50,140 bases of DNA from the NCBI GenBank assembly GCA_001797615.1, contig MGPV01000049.1, forward strand, positions 9,897-60,036. The letters are read 5' to 3'. This stretch comes from Deltaproteobacteria bacterium GWC2_65_14. Its GTDB lineage: Bacteria > Desulfobacterota > Deferrimicrobia > Deferrimicrobiales > Deferrimicrobiaceae. Below are positions 39,092-46,430 of this stretch, piece by piece (within the stretch, counting starts at the first letter, position 1; the number at the start of each line of letters is the position of its first letter). Both the position numbers and the translations under genes were made by a program. The notes beneath the pieces were generated by a model. That model did no database searches, was not told the DNA's origin, and was given only the letters and a program-made list of their open reading frames with translations.

Positions 39092-40027
39092 TTACCCTTC
39101 GTCCCCGCTGGCCGCCCGGTAGGCGCGGATCCGTTCGGCCATCTCCTCCGGAACCGGCATCGGGCGGAACCCGGCCTCCTGGTCGATGAGGCAGGCCGTC
39201 ATCTCCGCCTCGAAGCATGCTTCGCCTCCGCCGGCCTCCCCCGTGACCGAGAAGCCGATGCTCGACCTGCCCAACCGGGTCACCCGGACCGTCACCCGGA
39301 TCTCCTGCCCCGGAACCATGGGGGCCAGGAAAGCGCAGCCGGCCGACACCCACGGGGCCCCCTGCCCGCGGACGGCGATCAGCGTGAGCCACGACACCCC
39401 CGCCACCTCCTCGTACCATTCGCCGACGACCTCGACCGCGTACTCGAAGACCTTCGGCGGATAGATCTTCCCGGAGGGGCCGCACTCGCCGTAGAGCACT
39501 CGCCGCATTCGAGTGAACGGCTTCCCGCCGGCCTTCGGTTTCCGCGGCGGGATCCCCTCCGTTCGCCCTGTCCGGCTCAGGGCGTCTTCGTTTCCGCCGC
39601 ACCGGACCCGGTACTCCTCGATCCGTTCCCGGTGCTTCGCGGGGACCGGGGCCGGGGATCCGGTCCCCCGTTCCAGGAAACGGCCCTCGAGGCGGACACG
39701 GAAGCATCGCTTCCCCGAGTCGTCCTCGCCCGCCGCAAGGAAGGTGAGGGTTTCCCGTCCGTTCCCCACGACCCACACCCGAACCCGAACCACCTGGTCG
39801 GGAAGCAGCGGCCGGAAATATTCGCAGTCGATCCTCGTGAAGTCCGGCTCGAGCCGGTGCCGCTCGATCCACTCCGTCCAGGAGACCCCCAGAACCGACT
39901 CGTGCCAGGCCTCCACCGCCTCCACGGCATAGTCGACCGCCCGCGGGGCATAATAGATCCGCGCCGGATCGCAGTCTCCGAATGCGACGCGGCGGCGATA
40001 GGTAAACGGTTCTGTAGGCAATTTCAT
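39092..40027 (-). CDS. Acyl-CoA thioesterase with two hot-dog domains, second degenerate
   Basis: A 311-residue protein made of two 4-hydroxybenzoyl-CoA-thioesterase-type hot-dog domains. The first has the active-site motif AFGDCDPARIYYAPR (residues 15-29). Its D20 aligns with the catalytic Asp of Pseudomonas 4-hydroxybenzoyl-CoA thioesterase. The second has LYGECGPSGKIYPPK (178-192) with Gly at the catalytic position, so it is probably inactive. A proline/lysine-rich linker (155-170) joins them. It is the last gene of the ACT-panE-aor-fcs-liv3 operon, 41 bases after livF3. A role in releasing CoA from aryl-CoA esters is likely. Confidence 0.85.
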   Translation of the reverse strand: MKLPTEPFTYRRRVAFGDCDPARIYYAPRAVDYAVEAVEAWHESVLGVSWTEWIERHRLEPDFTRIDCEYFRPLLPDQVVRVRVWVVGNGRETLTFLAAGEDDSGKRCFRVRLEGRFLERGTGSPAPVPAKHRERIEEYRVRCGGNEDALSRTGRTEGIPPRKPKAGGKPFTRMRRVLYGECGPSGKIYPPKVFEYAVEVVGEWYEEVAGVSWLTLIAVRGQGAPWVSAGCAFLAPMVPGQEIRVTVRVTRLGRSSIGFSVTGEAGGGEACFEAEMTACLIDQEAGFRPMPVPEEMAERIRAYRAASGDEG

Positions 40028-40068
40028 CCCCTTGTCGGCACCTGAACGCCGGCGGAAGCGCCGGTCTT

Positions 40069-40761
40069 TCAGATCATCAGGTGCATCTTCCGGATCTCCT
40101 CGTTGTCGGTGAGCTCCCTCACCGTCCCATGGTAGCGGATCCGGCCGTTGTCGATGATGTAGGCGCGGTCGATGAGCCGCAGCGACGACTTCAGGTTCTG
40201 TTCCGAGAGCAGGATGCTGATCCCCGCCTCCTTGAGGCGGAGGATCTGCTCCTCGAGCGCCTTCACGATGAGCGGCGCCAGCCCCTCCGTCGGCTCGTCC
40301 AGCAGGAGCAGCCTCGGGTCGCTCATGAGCGCCCTTCCCACGGCGAGCATCGCCCGCTCGCCGCCGCTCAAGAACCCCGCCCTTCGTCCCGCGATCTCCC
40401 GGAGCGGCGGGAACAGATCGTACACCTTTTCCCGGCTCCACTCCCCGGTCCGCCGGTGGACGATCCCGAGGTTGTCCTCGACGGTCAGGTCGGCGAAGAT
40501 CCTCCGGTCGTCGGGAACGTAGCAGATGCCGCGCCGCACGAGCTGGAACGGCTTTTTCCCCGTCACGTCCTCCCCGTCGAAGAAGATGGTCCCCTCCTTC
40601 GGCCGGAGCATCCCGCAGACGCTTTTCATGGTGGTCGTCTTGCCGGCTCCGTTCCTCCCGAGCAGCCCGACGATCTCGCCCCTGCGCAGCGACAGGGAGA
40701 CATCGAAGAGGATGTGGCTCAGCCCGTAGTAGGTGTGGATCCCCCGGACCTCCAGCATCAC
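40069..40761 (-). CDS. livF: Liv-type ABC transporter ATPase LivF (system 3)
   Basis: A 230-residue ABC ATPase with Walker A GRNGAGKTT, signature LSGGERAM, Walker B LLLLDEPTEGLAP and switch SEQNL. The start is GTG 40761 or the next codon, ATG 40758. Both overlap the livG stop. It is followed 41 bases later by the double hot-dog thioesterase. Confidence 0.92.
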   Translation of the reverse strand: MMLEVRGIHTYYGLSHILFDVSLSLRRGEIVGLLGRNGAGKTTTMKSVCGMLRPKEGTIFFDGEDVTGKKPFQLVRRGICYVPDDRRIFADLTVEDNLGIVHRRTGEWSREKVYDLFPPLREIAGRRAGFLSGGERAMLAVGRALMSDPRLLLLDEPTEGLAPLIVKALEEQILRLKEAGISILLSEQNLKSSLRLIDRAYIIDNGRIRYHGTVRELTDNEEIRKMHLMI

Positions 40762-41495
40762 CCGTCCTCCCCGAGGTAGGCGCTCTGGACCTCTCGGTTC
40801 CGCCGCACCTCCTCGCAGCTCCCCTGGATCACGGTCCCCCCCCGCACCATCACCATGATCCGGTTCGCGATCTCGAAGACGACCGCGAGGTCGTGCTCGC
40901 AGAACAGGATCGTCAGGCCGTGCTCCTCGGAAAGCCTCCGGATGAGGTGGATGCAGCGCTTCGTCTCCTCCGGCGCCATCCCGGCGGTGGGCTCGTCGAG
41001 GATCAGCAGCTCCGGCTTTCCGCTCAGCGCGACGGCGATCTCGAGCACCTTCTGATCCCCGTGCGAGAGCAGGTCGCTCTCGACGTCCCGTTTTTCGTAG
41101 AGTCCGACGTTCCGGAGGATCCCGTGCACCTCCTCCGCCGCCATGTCCCGCACCGTGGCGAAGATCCGGAAGGTCTTCCGCTCCCGCGCGAGCACCGCGA
41201 TCTGCACGTTCTCGAAGACCGAGAGGCGCGGGAAGATGTTCACGACCTGGAAGGACCGGGTGATCCCCATCCGGCAGAGGAGATGGGGCGCGACCCCGCC
41301 GATCTCCCGCCCCTGGAACAGGATCCGGCCCGAGTCGGCGGACAGGTGCCCCGTGATGAGGTGGAACAGCGTCGTCTTCCCCGCGCCGTTGGGGCCGATG
41401 ACCGCCACGATCTCCCCGGCCTCCACGTCGAGGTTCGCACCGTTCACGGCCCGGAAGCCGTCGAACGACTTGACGGCCGATTCCACCCTAAGCAT
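40758..41495 (-). CDS. livG: Liv-type ABC transporter ATPase LivG (system 3)
   Basis: A 245-residue ABC ATPase with Walker A GPNGAGKTT, RSFQVVNIF, an altered signature LLSHGDQKVLEIAVAL, Walker B LLILDEPTAGMAP and switch CEHDL. ATG 41495 lies 8 bases inside the livM 3' end. The signature HGDQ form (instead of SGGQ) is common in LivG proteins of aromatic-type transporters. Confidence 0.92.
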   Translation of the reverse strand: MLRVESAVKSFDGFRAVNGANLDVEAGEIVAVIGPNGAGKTTLFHLITGHLSADSGRILFQGREIGGVAPHLLCRMGITRSFQVVNIFPRLSVFENVQIAVLARERKTFRIFATVRDMAAEEVHGILRNVGLYEKRDVESDLLSHGDQKVLEIAVALSGKPELLILDEPTAGMAPEETKRCIHLIRRLSEEHGLTILFCEHDLAVVFEIANRIMVMVRGGTVIQGSCEEVRRNREVQSAYLGEDG

Positions 41496-42417
41496 GACCG
41501 GTCTCCGCCCGCCGGAAGCGCCGGACGACAGCCCCAAGCACTCCCTCCGGCAGGAAGATGATCACCAGCGTGAGGAGGATGCCGAGGAACAGGTGCCAGT
41601 ACTGGAAGTGGATGCTGACGTAGGTCCGCAGGAGCATCAGGATCGAACTCCCCACGAGCGGCCCGAAGAAGGTGTACATCCCCCCGAGCAGGCACATGAT
41701 CAGCACCTCGAGGGAGTAGGTCCAGAACATCATGTCGGGGAAGACCGACGTGTCGACCACGACGAAGAGGGAGCCGGCCACTCCCCCGAAGAACCCGGCG
41801 ATCACGAGGGCCGCGAGCTGGTGCAGCTTCACGTGGATCCCGATGGCCGACGACCGGACCGGGTTGTCCCGGATCCCCTCCAGCGCCTTCCCGAAGGGGG
41901 AGCGGACGATCCGGTACAGCGCGAACAGGCTGGCCGCCGTCACGATCAGGGTGTAATAGTAGGCCCCTGTTGTCGAGGAGAGCAGGTCGGGCAGCGGGAT
42001 GCCGTGGATCCCGTCGTCGCCGCCGGTGAAGGAGTACCACCGGTAGACCGTCGCCCAGACGAGCGATCCCAGGGAGATCTGGAGCATGCCGAAATAGAGC
42101 TTCGAGAGGCGCACGCAGACGATCCCGATCGCCAGGGAGAGCAGCGCCGCCAGCAGCGGCCCCGCGAGGAACCCGAGCGCGGCCGGCATCCCGCTCCGCG
42201 TCAGCATCAGGGCCGTCCCGTAGGCGCCGATCCCGTAGAACACGGCGTGGTGGAACTGGTAGAGGCCGCCGTACCCGATGGCAAGGTTGAGACTGGTCGC
42301 GAGAAGCCCGGTGAGCAGGAGGATCGAGACGATGTAGACGTGGAACCGGGGGGCGAACTGCGGCAGGGCGGCGAGCAGGACCAGCAGGAGGATCGCGGCG
42401 GCATGTTTCCCCTTCAT
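41488..42417 (-). CDS. livM: Liv-type ABC transporter permease LivM (system 3)
   Basis: A 309-residue permease with about nine transmembrane helices. The LivM signature region is TSLNLAIGYGGLYQFHHAVFYGIGAY, and the coupling loop is ALEGIRDNPVRSSAIGIHVKLHQL. The start ATG 42417 is 7 bases after livH. No insertion or truncation is seen. Confidence 0.91.
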   Translation of the reverse strand: MKGKHAAAILLLVLLAALPQFAPRFHVYIVSILLLTGLLATSLNLAIGYGGLYQFHHAVFYGIGAYGTALMLTRSGMPAALGFLAGPLLAALLSLAIGIVCVRLSKLYFGMLQISLGSLVWATVYRWYSFTGGDDGIHGIPLPDLLSSTTGAYYYTLIVTAASLFALYRIVRSPFGKALEGIRDNPVRSSAIGIHVKLHQLAALVIAGFFGGVAGSLFVVVDTSVFPDMMFWTYSLEVLIMCLLGGMYTFFGPLVGSSILMLLRTYVSIHFQYWHLFLGILLTLVIIFLPEGVLGAVVRRFRRAETGHA

Positions 42418-42424
42418 CGCGCCG

Positions 42425-43321
42425 TCACCAGGCCGACCGCAGAAGGCCCTTCGGCCGGAAGACGAGCACGACGACGACCGCGAGGTAGGGGAAGACGATC
42501 CCGAACTGCGGCCAGACCAGGATGCCGAGCGACTGGGTGAGCCCGAAGATCAGCGAGCCCAGCAGGGCCCCCCAGATGTTCCCCAGACCCCCGATGATCA
42601 CGATCAGGAAGGCCTCCATGATGAGCGAATGGTCCATCCCCAGGGAAATGCTGACGATGGGAGCGACGAGCGCCCCCCCCAGCCCCGCCAGAAAGCAGCC
42701 GAGCACGAAGGTGAAGGCGAACACCCAGCCCACGTCGATTCCGACGGCGCTGACCATCTCGCTGTCCACCGCCGCCGCGCGGGCGATCTTCCCGATCCTC
42801 GTCCGGTTGATGACGAGCCAGAGGAAGACCGCGATCACCGGCCCGACCAGGAGGAGGAACAGGTTGTACTGGGGGATCGGCAGGCCGAAGACCTCCGCGG
42901 AGCCCCGGAAGATCGGGGGCGCGGTGATGGAGCGGTACTCCGATCCCCAGAGGATCTTCACCAGGTCGCCGAGGATGAGCGTGAAGGAAAAGGTGAGCAG
43001 CAGGAGCATCAGGTGCTCCCGGTCGTAGAGGTAGGAGAAGAATCCCCGCTCCAGGAGAAACCCCAGGGCCGCCACGACCAGCGGCCCGGCGACCATCGCC
43101 GCCCAGAAGGCGAGCGTGCCGCCCCCCAGGAACTGGATCACCGTGTAGGCGGAGAAGGCGCCGATCATGTAGAGGGAGCCGTGCGCGATGTTCGGGATCC
43201 GGAGCACTCCCAGGATGAGGCTCAAGCCGGACGACACGATGAACAGGATCGTCGTCCGGCTCAAGCCCACCAGGATCTGCGTCAGCGTCCCGGCCGAAAG
43301 AAGGTTCTCCAGCATGTGCAT
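42425..43321 (-). CDS. livH: Liv-type ABC transporter permease LivH (system 3)
   Basis: A 298-residue permease with GLSRTTILFIVSSGLSLILGV, IPNIAHGSLYMIGAF and the coupling loop ARAAAVDSEMVSAVGIDV. It lies 10 bases after the binding-protein gene with no intervening hairpin, in contrast to system 1. Start could be the Met at residue 1 or 3. Confidence 0.91.
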   Translation of the reverse strand: MHMLENLLSAGTLTQILVGLSRTTILFIVSSGLSLILGVLRIPNIAHGSLYMIGAFSAYTVIQFLGGGTLAFWAAMVAGPLVVAALGFLLERGFFSYLYDREHLMLLLLTFSFTLILGDLVKILWGSEYRSITAPPIFRGSAEVFGLPIPQYNLFLLLVGPVIAVFLWLVINRTRIGKIARAAAVDSEMVSAVGIDVGWVFAFTFVLGCFLAGLGGALVAPIVSISLGMDHSLIMEAFLIVIIGGLGNIWGALLGSLIFGLTQSLGILVWPQFGIVFPYLAVVVVLVFRPKGLLRSAW

Positions 43322-43331
43322 CGGGAAGGAA

Positions 43332-44540
43332 CTACTTCGCCCGCTCCTTCATGATCTCCTCGCAGCTGGGCATGTAGTCCTTTCCGGACACCGACAGGAT
43401 GTCGCCCGCGACGAGAAACTCGTATCTCGGCGATTTCCTGGTCACGCCGAAGTACATCGGCAGCACGATCTGGTGGTCGCAGGCCCGCACCTCCAGGGTG
43501 CCGATGGGGCTGTCTGCCGTCATCCCCTCCAGGGCGTCGATGAACTTCTCCTTGTCGATCTTCCCGGCCTTCGCATAGGCCTTCTCGAGGAACTGCGCCG
43601 CCATGTACCCGTAGACGGCCCCGCTCTTGGGATGCCGGTGGAACCGCTTCTGGAACTCCTCCGCGAAGGACTTGTTCTCCTTCGTGTCCGGGTAGTAGAA
43701 GAGGTAGTTCGCGGTTCCGAACACCCCTTCCGGCGCGTTCTGCCCCTGCGGCATCAGGGTGGAGAGCTCGATCCCGGTGTGCTGGTAGAAGGGGACCCGC
43801 TTGTTGAACCCGGTGGACTGCGCCGCCTTCTGGAAGTTCACCATGCTCCCGCCGCCGGTGGCGACGATCACGAAATCCGGCTTCGCCGCGAGGATCTGGG
43901 TGATGTAGGGGGTAAAGTCGCTCTCCCGCATCTTCCACCAGGTTTCTCCCAAAAGCGTAACCTTCGGGTTCAGCTTCTTCAGGTTGCCGAAGATGCTCTC
44001 CGCGATCGCGTGCCCGTACTCGTAGTCGTCCCCGGCGATCCAGTACCTGGCGTACGGCTTCTTCGCGAGCACCGTCGCCGTGGCCCGTCCGATCATGTCC
44101 GTGTTCTCGTTCATGCCGAACACGTAGCGGTGTCCCTTCTCCCCGGTGATCTTCCCGCTCTTGGAGAAGGTCACGAGGAAGGGGACCTTCTCCTTCTTCG
44201 CGAGGTCGGAGATCGCCAGCGCCGTCGCGCTGTTGATCGTGCCCATGAGGATGTCGACGTTCTCCTGGAGGATCAGCTCCTTCGCCAGCGTCAGCCCGAC
44301 GTCCGACTTGAAGGTGTCGTCGCGCAGCAGCACCTCGATCTTCTTCCCGAGCACGCCCCCCTTCGCGTTGATCTTGTCCACCGCCATCTGGAACCCGTCC
44401 CGCACGTCGTTGGTGTAGGTCGTCACCGGCCCGGTGTAGGTGTCCACGATCCCCACCTTGATCGTGTCGCCGGCGAATCCCGTTGCGGCCACCACGCACG
44501 CCAGTACGACTCCCCCCAGGAACAATCCGATCCGCCTCAT
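43332..44540 (-). CDS. Periplasmic substrate-binding protein of liv-type ABC system 3
   Basis: A 402-residue type I periplasmic binding protein. A signal peptide (MRRIGLFLGGVVLACVVAATG then FAGDT) is followed by IKVGIVDTYTGPVTTYTNDVRDGFQMAVDKINAKGG. ATG 44540 overlaps the stop of the feruloyl-CoA-synthase-like gene as ATGA. This tight linkage suggests that the transported compound is the ligase substrate, perhaps a phenylpropenoic acid. Confidence 0.92.
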   Translation of the reverse strand: MRRIGLFLGGVVLACVVAATGFAGDTIKVGIVDTYTGPVTTYTNDVRDGFQMAVDKINAKGGVLGKKIEVLLRDDTFKSDVGLTLAKELILQENVDILMGTINSATALAISDLAKKEKVPFLVTFSKSGKITGEKGHRYVFGMNENTDMIGRATATVLAKKPYARYWIAGDDYEYGHAIAESIFGNLKKLNPKVTLLGETWWKMRESDFTPYITQILAAKPDFVIVATGGGSMVNFQKAAQSTGFNKRVPFYQHTGIELSTLMPQGQNAPEGVFGTANYLFYYPDTKENKSFAEEFQKRFHRHPKSGAVYGYMAAQFLEKAYAKAGKIDKEKFIDALEGMTADSPIGTLEVRACDHQIVLPMYFGVTRKSPRYEFLVAGDILSVSGKDYMPSCEEIMKERAK

Positions 44541-46408
44541 CGCTTCCCCCCATTTGGTATGAAGTAGAGGACAACCACGTCCGGGTCCGGCTTCGCCGCG
44601 TACAACCGCTCCAGGAGCCCTTTCCGCCGTTCCAGGGCCGCCCTCTGGTTGATGTATCCCTTGTCGGTGATCTCGTTCGCGTCGATCGAGGGCGGCTCGG
44701 TCATGAGCAGCAGCCGCCCGACCCTCGCCGCGGAGCCCTCCTGCCGGGCGTTGTGGTCCGCCAGCGCCTTGCGCAGGTGATCGACCACCTCCCGCCTCCG
44801 GACGAGCGCCTCGACCGGCAGCGTCCCGTCGGCGTCCCCGCAGAGCTGCCGGCATCCCTGGAGATTCGGCCAGGCGAGGATCCCGACCTCCGCCCGGTCG
44901 TGGCCGGCCACCAGGGCATCCTGGAGCGCGGGAGCGGCCGCCGCCATGACGGCCAGCCGCAGCGTCCCCGCGTGGACCCAGGTCCCCGTGTCGAGCTTGA
45001 AATCCTCCGCGACCCGCCCGTCGAAGGCGATCCCCTTGGTGGGATCGCCCGGGTCGACGAACCTTCCCGCGTCGCCGATCCGGTAGAACTCCTCGTCGTC
45101 GAACGCCTCCCGGGTCAGGTCCGGACGGTTCAGGTAGCCGGGGGTGACGTTCGGCCCCTTGACCCGCAGCTCCAGCTTCCCTCCTCCGGGCACCATCTTG
45201 AGGATCACCCCCGGGCAGGGAAGCCCGATGACCCCCGCCTGCTCGATGAGAAAGTGGGCGGAGGTGGCCAGCGGAGCGGTTTCCGTCGATCCCCAGGAGG
45301 AGGTCATGGGCACCCGCTTCCCGGTCGCCTGCACGGAGACCGCCTCCAGGCGCCTCCACAGATCCTGGGACAGGGCGGCCCCGGCGTAGAAGATCAGCTG
45401 CAGCCGGCGGAAGAAGCTGCCGCGCAGCGCCTCGTCCCTCTCGAGGAAGGGAAGCAGCATGGAGAAGCCGGCCGGAACGTTGAAGTAGATGGTCGGGGAG
45501 AGCTCGGCCAGGTTCCTCACCGTCTGCTCCACCATGCCGGGGGCCGGCTTTCCGCCGTCGATGTAGAGGGTCCCCCCCCGCTTGAGGACCAGGTTGAAGT
45601 TGTGGTTCCCCCCGAAGGTGTGATTCCAGGGAAGCCAGTCGACCAGGACCGGCGGGGTCTTTTCCGTGAACGGCCACACCTGGGCCAGCATCTGCTGGTT
45701 CGCGCAGAGCATCCCGTGGGTGTTGATCACCCCCTTGGGGAGGCCGGTCGACCCGGAGGTGAAGAGGACCTTGGCGACGGAGTCGGGGCCCACCGCCTGG
45801 AACGCCTTCTCCACCGCATCCGTGGCGGGAGGTTCCAGCAGGACGGAAAAGGGGGTGGCGCGGAGTCCGGCGGCCTCCCCTCCCCGGGTGACCACCTCCA
45901 CCCCGGCAAGGTCCAATGCCCCGAGGGCCCTGGCGAACATCCTGCCCTGCTCGGCGAAGACCAGCCCGGGCCGCACATCCCCGAAGATGGCCCGAAGCTT
46001 TGCAAAGTCCTGGCTCAGCAGCGAATAGGCCACGGAGACCGGCACCACCGGGACCCCCGCAACGAATCCCCCGAGCATGAGCAGCGCATGGTCGATGGAG
46101 TTCCCGGAGAGGATCATCACGGGACGCTCCGGGCCCAGCCCCCGGTCGATCAGCGCCTGGGCGACGGAATCGGCGAGGCGGGCGGCCTCCCGGTAACTCT
46201 GGAGCCGCCACTGCCCCGAGGGCTCCCGCTCCCCGAGAAAGGTCCTCATGGGCGCCTCCGCCGCCCAACGGCGCAGGAGAACCCCCAGGCTTCTATCGCA
46301 GGGTTCCAGGGGGACGGGGGAGCGGAGAAGATAGCCCCCTCCCGGGGTGGTCTCCACATCGACCCTCGCCGGCGCGAAGTCGATCGGCGCGAATCCGGCC
46401 CGGTTCAC
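44537..46408 (-). CDS. fcs: Feruloyl-CoA synthase-like AMP-forming ligase (module 3)
   Basis: A 623-residue ANL-superfamily ligase with features of feruloyl-CoA synthases. The P-loop is FTSGSTGLPKGVINTHGMLCANQ, followed by WLPWNHTFGGNHNFN. The A5 motif is TSSWGSTETAPLA and the C-terminal segment is ANEITDKGYINQRAALERR, with the catalytic Lys before GYIN. Length fits that family (about 620). It would activate ferulate, p-coumarate or a similar acid to its CoA ester in the cytoplasm. It lies 22 bases after the aldehyde oxidoreductase gene and overlaps the binding-protein gene. Confidence 0.87.
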   Translation of the reverse strand: MNRAGFAPIDFAPARVDVETTPGGGYLLRSPVPLEPCDRSLGVLLRRWAAEAPMRTFLGEREPSGQWRLQSYREAARLADSVAQALIDRGLGPERPVMILSGNSIDHALLMLGGFVAGVPVVPVSVAYSLLSQDFAKLRAIFGDVRPGLVFAEQGRMFARALGALDLAGVEVVTRGGEAAGLRATPFSVLLEPPATDAVEKAFQAVGPDSVAKVLFTSGSTGLPKGVINTHGMLCANQQMLAQVWPFTEKTPPVLVDWLPWNHTFGGNHNFNLVLKRGGTLYIDGGKPAPGMVEQTVRNLAELSPTIYFNVPAGFSMLLPFLERDEALRGSFFRRLQLIFYAGAALSQDLWRRLEAVSVQATGKRVPMTSSWGSTETAPLATSAHFLIEQAGVIGLPCPGVILKMVPGGGKLELRVKGPNVTPGYLNRPDLTREAFDDEEFYRIGDAGRFVDPGDPTKGIAFDGRVAEDFKLDTGTWVHAGTLRLAVMAAAAPALQDALVAGHDRAEVGILAWPNLQGCRQLCGDADGTLPVEALVRRREVVDHLRKALADHNARQEGSAARVGRLLLMTEPPSIDANEITDKGYINQRAALERRKGLLERLYAAKPDPDVVVLYFIPNGGKR

Positions 46409-46430
46409 GGCCTTCCCCCCCTCCCCGGTC

